Below, piece by piece: positions 33,259-45,219 of a stretch of DNA of 64,000 bases (its first letter is position 1; every line of letters starts with the position of its first letter). Source of the DNA: Ambrosia x helenae (taxonomy: Eukaryota > Streptophyta > Magnoliopsida > Asterales > Asteraceae); contig JAUTDX010002131.1 of assembly GCA_030844895.1 (NCBI GenBank), forward strand, positions 20,506 to 84,505, given 5' to 3'. The position numbers and the translations under genes were made by a program. The notes under the pieces are model-generated. The model was not told where the DNA came from and ran no database searches. It saw only the letters and a program-made list of their open reading frames with translations.

Positions 33259-36200
33259 TAACTACAACACTGTTATGTTGGTTATTGACTTATTGTTAAA
33301 GAATATGATACCCTGTTTAAACTGTTTTTGCTGTTTGAGTTTCCAGTAGTCGAGGAAAGAGTCATACGTCATAGTAGCATACACAAAACTCACTAGAATC
33401 CAATTATTGGAACATTAAATCATGTCGCAATGCATGTTTGTGTTGATAAGTGAGCTTTTGCCATTTGTGAATTGTTTAGCGGTGATTGTATGATATATGA
33501 CCTCATAATGTTCGGAATGTTGTTGTTTCCCTGTAGTTAATATATGTGCATATTGGACTTATTGAAGCTATAATATAATGGGGTTTCATCTATGCCACTA
33601 TGGGTTTCCCGTATGGTAGGTGCGAAGTTACTTTACTAGCTAATGACAAAACCTGAGGTTTGCCTTGCGTTATTACTTGTGACTTCCAGCTAAGAGACGG
33701 GAGATTGACGATAACTCGAAGAAAAAAGGTGCATTGTTTGTTTAACTAAACAGTAACCATATCTCCAAAAACGCTGTTGAAAAGCTTATTCGGCTCTGTC
33801 AAGTTTGGACCGGAGTGACTTCTCTGCAACCCTCAGGATCCAGGTATCATTCTCCAGCACATATGGTTTGATTCATGATTATCTCTAAAAAATCGTTACT
33901 GGGTGTAATAGGTTACTACTAATAATAAATAACTACAAAGGAAACAGTAAAAATAAGTTGAAACTGAGTTTTGGCCCATAACCTGTTCGGGACGTTACAT
34001 GATCGACTGGCCCATCCATTGCATACCTGACTGTTAATCGTGTGAAGATACATGTAGATCTTAGCATCAGTGACATAGATTAGTGCCGCTTCTGGTCAGT
34101 AACACTTAATAGAATGTTTGGGATCATGTAGCATGCAAGATGATTCGAGTATCGAATCCTTGAATATGGTTTTTTTTATTTATATAATTCAAGATTTTGT
34201 GAATTTACAAAGCAGTTAAAGAAGTTAGATCATGGTTTTGTTTGTGTTTTTGCCCTCATTCTGTGTAACATATCAAAGTAGATTTGGCCTTTCTTGGTTA
34301 GCTTTAACAGAAAATAAGGGCTTAGTTTATTTTGTTGTACTTGTGTCGGTTCTTACTAGCCTTTGTAGGAGTGACAAATAAAGGAAGATGGCGATTGCTA
34401 ACAATAAGTGTGTCACAAAATACGGCTACAGAATGGAGGTGATATGTATGGTTAGGATAATTTGGTTTTGTTAACGACATGTTTGATTCAATAAGGTCAA
34501 ATGATTTAGCATTGTTATTTTTTATATCTTTTTTATAGTTAGCAAGGTGTTAGATTAATCTGATTTTTTGAGTGCTACTGTTTGGTGCAGTAAAGTAGAA
34601 AAAGCTTCCCATTGATTGACCTTCGAGCATCCCAAACCCACACAATTTGTCAACCGGCCTGCAGCTATCATATGATGACCAGGAACGTTTTTTCCGATGT
34701 CGTTAAGCCCAGGCGCAGCACATCGCATTGATGCTGGTATTTTATTTAAAACCTATTGTTAATTTGTTTTTGTTTTTCATATAAAAAATGTATCTGGCAT
34801 ATTTCATTGTGGATAAAAGTACTCATGATGTAATATGGGTGCCGATACCATATCACGACTCCAGTATGAATGTCAGTTGGTTTACTGCCATTACATATCA
34901 CGGTCTAAGACAAAGATCTTGGATGTAAGGGTATATATTTGTTTTAAATGAAAGTTATTTTGTGATTCTTGGCTTCAATTTATCTTTTATCGTCACCGAT
35001 ATACGCGTGGAATGTGTTTGCAGTTTAGGCGCGTGGAATGTGGGTGCCAAACAGGTCACCAGAGTATTTCGGTTGTTTATGCAGTATTGGGTCTGAACAT
35101 TACAGGTCAGGTGTATTACGATCTGTTTAGATAACCGACTGTTTGATTTGCGCGGAAAATAAAGAAGGCATGAAACCACTCTTTGAAGCCTCTCTAAATA
35201 TCAGATAAGGTATTTCATTTTCTTTTCTTTTCTCATATTCTTTTGGTTTTGATGTTCACTTTGATTAATAAAACAAATTTGTATGCTACACCTAGAGTCC
35301 GTATAAGCATGCTTTAATTTGAACTCTGTGTTTTTTCTATTTTTGGATTTATGTTGCCCAACATTTGACAGAACTCCTCATTTGGGACGGAATGAAGGCT
35401 TTGAAGTTAATTGTTAATGTGTCATATTGCAAGGTAGGTTACGTGTTCTTGGTAACTTTCAAGTTGTATTTTTATTGGTAGAGAGTCGGATTGCAAATCC
35501 AAATGCAAATGTATGTAAACAAATTTCCGCCGTGAAAATCTAATGGTAATACTTATACATTGCGTAGTGTTCTACCCGGTTTAGCGCGCCGCAACTATAT
35601 ACCAATATTTCTAACTTATATGACATGTTTTTATGAAATATTATAAACGCATCACCCAAACGCGCAACGCGCGTCGATTTATCACCCTAGTTCTTAGTTA
35701 ATTATTGAATGCATTGAAAAGAAAGTGATGATTTGCTATGTTGATAACTATTGAATGAATGGTATGTAATGTAGGGAAGAAATATGATGATTTATGTTAT
35801 GAGCTATGAAAGTATGCATGAAATGCTTGTACATTGTGTTTTAAATGTTGTATGCACACCAAGTGTTTGATGAAATGTCTAGATTAGTCTAACTTGTGAA
35901 ATTGTAGGCAAGATTGGACAAGTATGAAAGTAGTGTGATAATTGATGCAATTGATAGTAGGTTAACATGAGGATTTCGTCTTAGAGAGTAATCATGTGGG
36001 GATTTAGTTGATTATATGATGTGGTAAGGAGTATGCATTAGTAGTATGTACACTATGCTTAAATACTATGATGAACGCCATTGTTTGTTAATTGGTATGA
36101 CGAGTGATCTCGTATGTTAATGAGATAGGAACATGACGCTTAGGGTGAATTTCATAAAACCTAGTATGCTAATATAGACATATGCTTGTAAAAAGAAAAG

Positions 36201-37276
36201 TTTGTATGGTTGAAAGTTGACTTTCTGGAAAGTCAACTGACATGGAAATAATGTGGTATGTTTTCTAGCATGATTGTGAGATTGAGGATTTCTTGTGAGA
36301 CACGTTAGCTTGGTTATGTGATACATACGATGTTGAGTTTAATTACTTGTATGGTAAATAAAAAAGGGTGGGAAGCTATGTTATATGCATGTTAGAAATT
36401 GACCTATGCAAGTCAATGTGATATATGAGTGGGATATGATTGCTTATGAATGGACATGTATGCTAACAATGATGTGAACATGATGATATGAAAGGATAGA
36501 AATGATGGACTCAAGCATGGGAAGCTAATGGGTCAAGATGAGGCAAGTAAACAAGCATGAACTTGGAGAACCTAAGGTAAGTGATTCCCGAACTTAACTC
36601 GCATCTATGATATTGAATTATGTTCATATAGAATGGGAATGATGTAGTGGTAGTATATGCGTATGAAAACCACCCTCGTGAAGTGGGGGCGTTAAATTGG
36701 TAGTTATTTGCAAAACTATGTCCAATGCGCGCTAATGCGCCTAAGAATGACCAATAGTAATGTAATATTGAAAATGATAGAAAACTAAGTCCATGAGGGC
36801 TTAGAGATTTCCAAATAAGTTAGTCGGTTAAAAACAATGGAATTAAACCAAGTAGTATCACCCCACGGGTGACTAGTTTGTAAAATAAGCCGAGGAGGGT
36901 GTTTTGGGAATTTCAAGGAATTATCAAAGGATAAACCTACAGATTGGGTCATAATTAAATAATTGGACGATGATTTTTAGTTTAACGAGAGTTAGATGGG
37001 TTAACAAAATGATGGTTATGCCCTTGGATGATCAAATAAGGTTTTGTATAACTAAGACCTTAACGGGTCGATTTGGGTGAGAATCGGATGGATTGTTGTT
37101 AAACCGAAAGGGGTTATAAACCATCATAAATGGACATTTTTAAAGCATGATTAAATGGTGTTAAACAAGTCCCCAAGTGCCCTTTAGGAATGGCCTTGAA
37201 CATGAGTTTAAAGGTGTTCAAAGATTGGGGGAAAGCGGGCAAGGAAATGAAGAAAATTAGCCAAATTGCAGAAGCT

Positions 37277-37410
37277 ACCGTACCTTACGGTGGCCAGAGT
37301 AAGGTACGGTGGACATCAGAAAGCTTACGGTGGACCTCTACTGCCTTACGGTGGAAACTGAAACAGGGGCTACCGTAACTTACGGTGGCCAGAGTAAGTT
37401 ACGGTGGACC
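37277..37410. repeat. CTTACGGTGG motif cluster in the LTR
   Basis: The word TTACGGTGG occurs six times in about 135 bases, with the pair ACCGTACCTTACGGTGGCCAG and ACCGTAACTTACGGTGGCCAG forming partial palindromes. It lies in the right part of the candidate solo LTR. It may mark the LTR enhancer region or be a simple tandem duplication. Confidence 0.7.
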
Positions 37411-38484
37411 CCTGAATCTTTTGTTTTGTTTCTTCTTTCTAACATGGTTTATCATGTGTCATTATGTGGGAATGTAAGGATTCTTAAGGTTACTCTAAGC
37501 TCCATGATTGATCTTAGTAAGAATGTTTAAGATTAAAGGATGGTGGGACATTGAATGAAATCGTGGAGGTCGTGTTTATGTATGTATTGTTAATGTTATT
37601 AACCGTATTGTTATGTGAATTACAACAAAGGCACAGGATAGATGAGGATGAATGCATGGAATTTCAAGGCTAGAATCCAAAGATCGGATTTAAGCTCGTA
37701 TCTTGTATTAGTCCAAGTTTGCGGAGACAAGTCAAAGAGATTATCTAGCTTCCTTGGGATGCTATTACTATGTTGTAAAAATACTGACTATAGTCACTTA
37801 CGAAACTAATGATATGGTTATGTGGTGATTGTAGGTTGTATTGTCTACCTCTTAAAGCAAGGAAAGGATGGCGATCGAGCGAGGAGGCGGATGGTACGTG
37901 GTCACGGTCACTTAACCAAATAAAGATGAGTTTTGTTGAAGGCAATAAGAAATAATAGAGGATGTAACACTTAAAATACTTAGTAGATTTGATTTCTAAT
38001 TATTCAAGGTTGTTATTAAAGAAATGATTTTTTCTGTTGGTATTTCCGCTGCGTATTTTCTGCATTACGGTACTTAGGGTGTTATACATAATAGTTTTGA
38101 CCGGCCCATAATGTTGAGTTGCATGTTTTCGAGTAACTTTGTAATCGGTCATGAGGTCTCTTCGGCATCACTCACTAGTTTTGTGACTAACGTATTTTAA
38201 CGTGTATTTCAGGATTTACGTGAACATTCAGGACCCGAGAATCATGCTTGTCTAAGTGAAGTCATCAACTAAAATGAGGATGTTTATAAATAAGAAGTTG
38301 TGGTTGTTGTTCAAGTTTTAAAACTCTAATGTGGTTGTTTCAGCTAAAAAGTAATGTGTTGTTTTCGGTTTGCATAATGTAACGATATCGGTTTTTGAAA
38401 TAATAATATTATGAGAAGTTTATGTTAAGCATGATTAGTTCTTAAATACCAATCGGTAATGACTCGAAAATCCCAGTTGTTACA

Positions 38485-39497
38485 CCATCATACCAAACGC
38501 TACCTAAATATGTATAACACCATAAAATCTGAAATCCAAGGTTAACCCAAATATGAATATATGATATTTTAAAAGCAATCTTAAAAGCGATATTAAACTC
38601 TTAATCGTGATAGTGGGTGTGACAATTACATGGATTTATGTTAGTGAAGCTTTTTTGATGATATTATGTGATGAATAATGTGGCATGGCAGTGGTATGAC
38701 GCTATCTTTGGTGGTGTATCGATGGTACAACGACACTTAGAGAGAGACACAAGGGGTGAATAATAATAGTGTGGCCATGTCGGTTTTTTGAGAAAGGGTA
38801 TTTGTTAATGTCTATTATCTTTTTAAAATAATTAGTGTCAGTTATCATTAAAAATAATTATAAAAATATGATATAGGGTATGATTATAGAAAATGAATGA
38901 TATAATTTTTAAAACGGGAGTTGAAATTTGTTGAATTATAAAGTGTAAGCGTTTATGAAGAATCAAGACTCGAATCTGTTTGGGAATTGTTTCGAAACGT
39001 AATCAATTATCGTCGATGGGATACAAAAAAAGAGGATCCTACTTCGCTCATGCACCGTCTTTTAACCCTCCTCAAGACATCTATATGACCAAGATGGCCA
39101 TCTCACGAATTGGATTCGAACCGGAAGGAAAAGGAAACAACAGAGGGATCCGAATCGGACCTAAATGGGAATGCCATTTTTCCTTCTTTTGAGATAGATG
39201 TTACGGAGCCCTTTCCAGAGAATCTTTAAGGATAAGGATTAGCCCATGTTTAAGGAATTGGGTTTGTTTTGTTCCTGATCACTGCCCTAAAAGAAAACTT
39301 TCGTTCAGTGACATCACAAGGGTTGGTTTGAACGCTTTGGGCAATTGGTAGGTGTCATCCGTCATCCGCGCTAGAGCGCTTCTTCTTTGGGTCTATATGA
39401 TGTCTTATTATGAAGATATTGATCAAAAAGTCAATCCAAATTACACTAAAATATCCGGCAGAAACTCAATCTAAAACGTTTTGCAAAAAACATTTAC
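38485..39497. other. Intergenic; possible organelle-derived insert at 38960-39450
   Basis: 38485-38950 is AT-rich with no gene. From about 38960 to 39450 the composition changes to a more balanced mix, with phrases such as CGAATTGGATTCGAACCGG and CATCCGCGCTAGAGCGC, unlike its surroundings and reminiscent of plant organellar DNA. A 70-codon open frame lies at 38980-39192 but I recognise no product. The organelle origin is a hunch. Confidence 0.3.
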
Positions 39498-42208
39498 TTA
39501 AACATTCCTGTTTAATGAAATTGACCTCTTTCGCATACTAGTGCCACCAGTTTGCAGATCATCTCCCTGATCAACAATCATCACTCCTTGTGCTTCAACT
39601 ATTGCCTCATCATCAAAACCATCATCACTAGTCCTTTCTGGCTCCATTAAAGCCTTCCCCTTTGATTCTGTCTTTTCTTCATTGCTGCTATAGTCCTCCG
39701 AAGAAGTGTCATCAACTGTATGGAACATAGTTGCACTCTCCTTCTGCCCACTTTTTGGAGAAAAACTCTTGGTTTTCTTATCAGAGAGTGGAATTAGTGA
39801 CTCTGATTGTGGGCTTGTTGCATCTCTTCCTAAACTGTATGTGGTTGAGAGCTTTCTCTCTATAACTTCTCGTTCTTTGACCAAATCCCCGAGCTTTTCT
39901 ATCATTTCATTGGTTGATGACCCCTCTGCTGTTTTTTTCTCTAGCTCCGTGATTGTTCTATCGCATACCTTCTTCTGTAGCCGAAGCGAACACTGCAAAA
40001 CAACATATGATGGTTATTATTGATGTTGTGTAGAATTTACATTCATAATATGACCGAACAGTCGTTATTCATCCCAACACTAGTAATGGAAAGAGATAGA
40101 AAAAGGAGCTTACTCTCTTTTCCAAAAAGTATCCAAGATTTTGATTCTGCAGCTTCTTTTTCTTCCAAAATACGCAGCAAAATCGCACCAGTGCTGCTAG
40201 TAATAGTAACAGGATTGTTTCATAAAAGAGAAACAATTTGATTGCTTTTTCATTACCTGTGTAGATGCTAACTTTCTTGATGTCCATTATTGAACAGCTT
40301 GATGCAAGCTTCTGACCTGTTATAACAAAACGCTTAAAACAATATGCAGATTAATTAAGCGAATGATAATAATAACAATAATCTATGAAGTTGTTACGTG
40401 TGCTGAAGCATGAAAGCGGATTCCCTGTTTCTGCATCAGATTGAAAAAAATAAAGTTGTAAGCTCCATTATATACTAATTCAACAAGACGATCTCTTAAG
40501 GACAACAAAACTTACTTGAAATAGAAAGAAAAGCAAGAAGCATTCGTTCGTCCACCATAAAATGCCTTAAATCACTCTCAGGAAACAAACTTGATACCAC
40601 CGAACCTATTCGATTTTTGAATAATAAAGGTCAAATTATGTCATTGTCAGTTGTGCATTTGTAAAAAAAGTCAAAACTTTTGATGACTGTAAGAAAACCA
40701 GACCACCAGGATAATTTTCAGACCAAATAACCGATCCTGTTGCAGGAACCAGCAATGTGAAAACAGTCTTTAACGGTGTCATTGCTGAAACGTAAGTGTT
40801 TTCATCAGTTCTACGGCTAATCTTTCCATCAAATTTTGTCTGAGATACATAAACTGCGTAGCCAGAACAATCAAGAACCGGTTGTTGAACCACAGTATCC
40901 AGATTCTTTCTTTGTGGGAATTTATTTACAATCCCAGATGGTGAAATCGAGTAAAGAAATCCATCTAACGAACCCATAGATATCCAACCTGTAAGTCAAG
41001 CAAATTTAAAAAAAAATAAAAAATAAAAATAAACCTTATTCAACAGAAGGATATATCATATATGCTTAATAACTTAAATTACCATTATTATCAGCAACTG
41101 GTTCAGAGTCTTGTGTATGTAACGGCCCGATAATTTGCTGCCATAAAACGGTTCCTGTCACCACATCTAGAGCAACAATAAGGGATCTTTCTTGCACAGT
41201 GGCATACAGTCGACCGTTGTTTCCAGCAGTTATAGTGAAATTCCTATCCAACGAGCTTAAATCCTGGATCCACTTAAAATGACGACTGCGAATCGACACT
41301 GAATAAAGTTCTCCTTGATTATTAGCAACCTGCAACAGTAAAAACATGAACACTTCTACAACAACTTAATACCAATGTTCACTAACAAAAGAAAATGAAA
41401 ACTGCTTACATAAATATTAGCATCACACTGATCAATCACAGGGACTGATATAAAAAAACATCCTATGTAATTCCTCCTACAACCTTGACGATAACCCCCT
41501 CGATTAATCGCAGGCCCTACACTCCACTTCAGTCTCCCATCAAACCTGTAACCAAACAGTCCCCTTCTCTCTATCGTGACGATAACATAAGAATTAGATA
41601 TGCTCACTGCAAGCCCAATAATCTTATTCAACCCTTGGACACCTGTTTCAGGCCCCAAGAACACCTCCCAAGCAGGCTCATTACTTTGTATCTTCATAGT
41701 ATTAATTTTTAACACTCGGTTTTCCGCAATCATATATATCTACCAAATTCACAACAATCATAATCATTCACCAGTAAGTCAGTAACAACTGTAAATCATA
41801 AGCATTCTAAAGTCTTAACAATGTACTACCTTTCTTGAAGCACCAAGAACAGGTGTCATACCAGGATTGCATGTGTGATTGAGAGATATTCTATTTATAA
41901 GCGACCCATTGTTATTAAATACCAGTATAGTCTTGTCCAGACATGTATAAATCTTTCCTTCATCAGTGATTAAAGGATTTGAGATATTAGTATTCGGCTT
42001 CGGAATGCGCGGCGGACCTAATTAAAACCATAAAATTGTAAATCTGAAACATAAACTGTATCCTTACTGTGGTAATCTAAAACAAGAGAAAATTACCTGT
42101 AATCCAGTGTTGATATGTATGGAGCTTTGAGTCATCTGAAGCAGTTGAGATTAGTAGGATCATGTAAAGTGTGAGAATTTGAGTCAAAATTTTAATAATC
42201 TGGGACAT
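39498..42208 (-). CDS. GEX3: GAMETE EXPRESSED 3-like quinoprotein-type beta-propeller membrane protein
   Basis: Nine exons close in frame (high to low): 42097-42208, 41830-42017, 41410-41739, 41083-41329, 40707-40988, 40516-40605, 40398-40430, 40114-40316 and 39498-39992, about 659 residues. The N terminus is a hydrophobic signal (MSQIIKILTQILTLYMILL), followed by repeated beta-propeller blades of the PQQ-like type (NGSLINRISL, FDGRLKWSVGPAINRGGY, NGRLYATVQERS, DVVTGTVLWQQ, GSLDGFLYSISPSG). A membrane helix (FYETILLLLLAALVRFC) and a basic, Ser/Glu-rich cytoplasmic tail end the protein. The order matches Arabidopsis GEX3, a plasma-membrane protein of gametophytes needed for pollen-tube guidance and embryogenesis. 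The donor of exon 5 could be 3 bases to the left (40704). The start lies close to a foldback transposon. Confidence 0.88.
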
Positions 42209-42377
42209 GATTTAGTGAAGACTGAAAAGGTTTCTAGGGTTTTAATTGGAATATTTTTTAAAAAGAGGAAACGGTTATTAAACTGCCATTAGATGGCGGG
42301 AAATTTATAGACATACCCTAGGGATAAAAAAAAAACTTATTTATTTTTTAACTGCCACAAGTTATATACCAATATTT

Positions 42378-42801
42378 GAGTTAATGGCCAAAATCGTCTA
42401 TGAGGTTTGGCCAGTTTTGCTATATCAGTCCAAAATCGAAACTTTTTACATCTGAGTCCTTCTATTTTACATTTTGTTGCCAAATTCGTCCCTGACACTA
42501 AACCCAGTTAACTATTGTCGTTAACTCTGGGGGTATTTTTGTCTTTTTGGTTGGCCCCCTTTTGACATCTGGGTATTTTTGTCTTTTGGGGGGTATGAAT
42601 AACTCTATTTAAATTGGGTTTTAAAAATGGAGGCAATCAAAAAGATAAAAATACCCCCAGAGTTAACGACAATAGTTAACTGGGTTAGTGTCATGGACGA
42701 ATTTGAAATGTAAAACAGAAGGACTCAGATGTAAAAAGTTTCGATTCTGGACTGATGTAGCAAACTGGCCAAACCTTAGAGACGATTTTGGCAATTAACT
42801 C
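42378..42801. mobile_element. Mutator-like foldback element upstream of GEX3
   Basis: The two arms (about 42378-42560 and 42630-42801) are inverted copies: GAGTTAATGGCCAAAATCGT against ACGATTTTGGCAATTAACTC, with matching inner segments such as CCCAGTTAACTATTGTCGTT and AACGACAATAGTTAACTGGG. The flanks ACCAATATT (42368-42376) and ACCAATATG (42802-42810) form a 9-bp target duplication with one mismatch, as left by Mutator-like elements. It is non-coding. It begins 170 bases upstream of the GEX3 ATG. Confidence 0.85.
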
Positions 42802-43158
42802 ACCAATATGTGATAAAAAAACAGTTGACTACTCTGTTTTTATTTTTAAACATACTGATTTATGTTTTATGTTAAATTTGTTACTCAACATGGTGATCAT
42901 TTTAATCTTCTTATAGAGGAACTCTAAATGAAGAGTACAATTAAACTCGTATAATATTAATTGTTAAAATTGTTTATAATGAAGTAAAGCATCCAATATT
43001 TCAATTTATGAATAAGTGATTGCAATGTATATACAGCATTTCAAACTATAAATCCACTATAATATCATATAGCGCGTTTTCACTTCAGTAGATTGAACTA
43101 AAAGGTGTTGCGGTCTGATTGCAGCAGCTTCCGTGTTAAATCTAAAAACTGGGTTGGC

Positions 43159-45219
43159 TTAAAAGGGGCTCACCATGCCGGCTAACTTTATCAAGGGTTC
43201 TGGACAAAGTCGTTTTCTTGGAGGTGCCTTAGCGAGTGCATCAACATCACCAGCATGTATGTAATTGACTATATAGTCAAATAGTTCGTCTTTGCCACCT
43301 CTTAGAGGATCCTGTACAGTTCGACGGAAGCCCAAACTTCAGTTAAAGCCGTCAAAAAAATATGTTTCAAAGTTTAAATTTCACACGCGGGATAAGTAAA
43401 AACATTACTTGAACAAATAAGTCTGTATGCGTTTTTCCTTTGTATAGTATTAGATCAGCTGGCACACCAACACTCTTAAGAGTCTCCGCGAACGTTGTGC
43501 TGCTAAAAATTAAAAGTTGATCATGTGTTAAAGATTGTAAGTAATAATTGACATACTGGTTTTGACTTTTGAGGGAGTCAAACCTTGCGTGTGGCGGTAT
43601 TGTAAAATCATTGGTACCATGAAAAAGGACAATAGGGGGCAGGATAGTAAAAGCATTTCTAACACTGGGATCCTCAACAATCATTTCAGGCGAAAATTGT
43701 TTCAAGGATTCCTCGCCTTCCATCATACTGTCATAACATGTTTTAAGATGTGTGAAAACAATGACCAAAACATAGTAGTTCAAAGAGTATGCTAGTAGAG
43801 CATTTGAGGAAATTAAATAATGTTAAGTACCTTAGAAATATAGAGCGGTGGAGACCTCGTCGTTCAAAATGTTCAACTAGATTGGGTAGATGGTACCTGT
43901 TGAGTTACACGAAATAATAATTTATAAACCAGCGAGTGCGAGTATTGATTTATTTGGCAAATGAGATTAGTTAAAAGATAACAGATATGTTTATGATATA
44001 TTACTTACACTCCGGATAAACCAAAATACGCTTTGATCTGAGATGTACTCCAAGAGATGATATCTCCCTTGAATTCCTTGATTGCCTGTTGAAAGAGTGC
44101 GCAAGAAGAAATATGTGCACCGGCTGACTGTCCCATTAGATAAATCCTCTTTGGATCACCACCATACTCAGAAATATTTTTGCAAACAAAAGATATTCCT
44201 TGAGAAACATCTTCAACCATATTGCTGATTGTACCCTGAGGAAAGTTCCTACATACAAATTCATGCAAAACAAATCGCGGTTTAAATTATCTAGTCTTCA
44301 AAAGATTTAATGGAAAAGGATAGTTGAGTTTATCGAGTCACCTGTAATCAATGGATGCTACAATAATATCTCTTTGTGCTAATTGAAGCCCTAAAAGGGC
44401 ACCCCATGCTTTATACCCTATGATCCATGCTCCACCAGTCACAAAGATGACTACCGGTTTTGGGCTATCGATACTATTTGGTAAGTATAGATCCAACCTA
44501 AAGAATAAATATGCATTCACTGATGACTGATATGTTTAGCAGGCTAAATGCATATAGAAACATAATGTGCCCACCCAAATACAGACCAACATTACCTATT
44601 TCTCGGCTGGTCACCATAAACTATACTTCTACGGACTTGTCTTGAAACACAAAATTGATACACAACTGAAAATGTATAATGGTTAGTTTGCAAAAGATTG
44701 AAATGTTATATGTACAAAGTAACGAATCACCAAACAAACCTATGAGGAAGCCAGGCATTAAAAGCATTGCATAGAGGAGTAAGGCAAGAAGCCTGAGCAT
44801 CCAGCGGCGGCCTAACCTGTTAGAAATATATACGATTAGACGATTAGGAAACAACTTTAATAACTGTGGTTAAAACACATAGCATTATTACATTGGTTTT
44901 AGAAGTTATCCTATAGTTGTAACGTCTTTATCAAAATTGTGATAAAACAGTTGCATACACGTCTCTGGTTTTAAAAAAGTAAATGCTTAATTAATTCTAT
45001 GTGTAGACGTCAAATAACAATATTTTAGATGAAAAGATATATGTACCCAAGGTATCGAAGGAGAGTGAAAGCAAGGCTAGACATCAAATAAGTTTCGCTA
45101 GCAGCATGTCCTATGTCGCGACTGAACGATTGTGATCGACTCACACACGGAGAACCATTGCGGGATAATCTGCGTGTGGTGGTGGTGGTCCTACAGCGTA
45201 AGGAATCAGAGGTGTTCAT
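43159..45219 (-). CDS. ICME: Isoprenylcysteine alpha-carbonyl methylesterase (ICME-like)
   Basis: Nine exons close in frame (high to low): 45047-45219, 44740-44816, 44596-44665, 44342-44497, 44009-44248, 43831-43896, 43584-43727, 43409-43502 and 43159-43311, giving 390 residues. The enzyme removes the methyl ester from isoprenylated C-terminal cysteines and in Arabidopsis dampens prenyl-protein-dependent ABA signalling at ER/Golgi membranes. Visible features: a variable Ser-rich N terminus, a membrane segment (MLRLLALLLYAMLLMPGFLI), VYGDQPRNRLDLYLP, the oxyanion region VTGGAWIIGYKAWG, the nucleophile GQSAGAH, the acid HGTNDFTIP and the histidine KGKTHTDLF, ending CPEPLIKLAGMVSPF. All three catalytic positions of the alpha/beta hydrolase fold are present. 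The ATG at 45219 is the only upstream start in frame. It is slightly shorter than Arabidopsis ICME because of the N terminus. Confidence 0.93.

Larger units (their letters stand above)
31840..35690 (+). mobile_element. Helitron-like insert carrying exons of several genes
   Basis: The right terminus is a hairpin ACGCGCAACGCGCGT followed by CGATTTATCACCCTAG at 35690 and then T, a Helitron 3' end. The 5' end is not certain; 31840 is only where host-gene-like sequence becomes visible. Inside are a CT/AC-rich 5'-UTR-like leader (31900-32080), a RAB5IF-like exon (32271-32346), an exon-like piece (32657-32715), a start exon MSRC..PPPGYEKK (33180-33258) and another small exon-like piece (33692-33728). 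Many GT-AG boundaries are preserved. No helicase or Rep gene is present, so it is non-autonomous. Confidence 0.55.
31220..38484 (+). repeat. Candidate solo LTR (gypsy/Tekay-like) interrupted by a Helitron-like insert
   Basis: The left edge TGTAACACCCCGAAAACCCA (31220) and right edge ACTCGAAAATCCCAGTTGTTACA (ending 38484) are the typical TG..CA ends of long chromovirus LTRs. Removing the insert of about 31.7-35.69 kb leaves roughly 3.3 kb, a usual length for such LTRs. No internal gag or pol domains are present, so a solo LTR is the simplest reading. The flanks do not give a clean 5-bp target duplication (CATAA against CCATC), which is the weak point. 35691-38484 holds no host gene. Confidence 0.5.
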
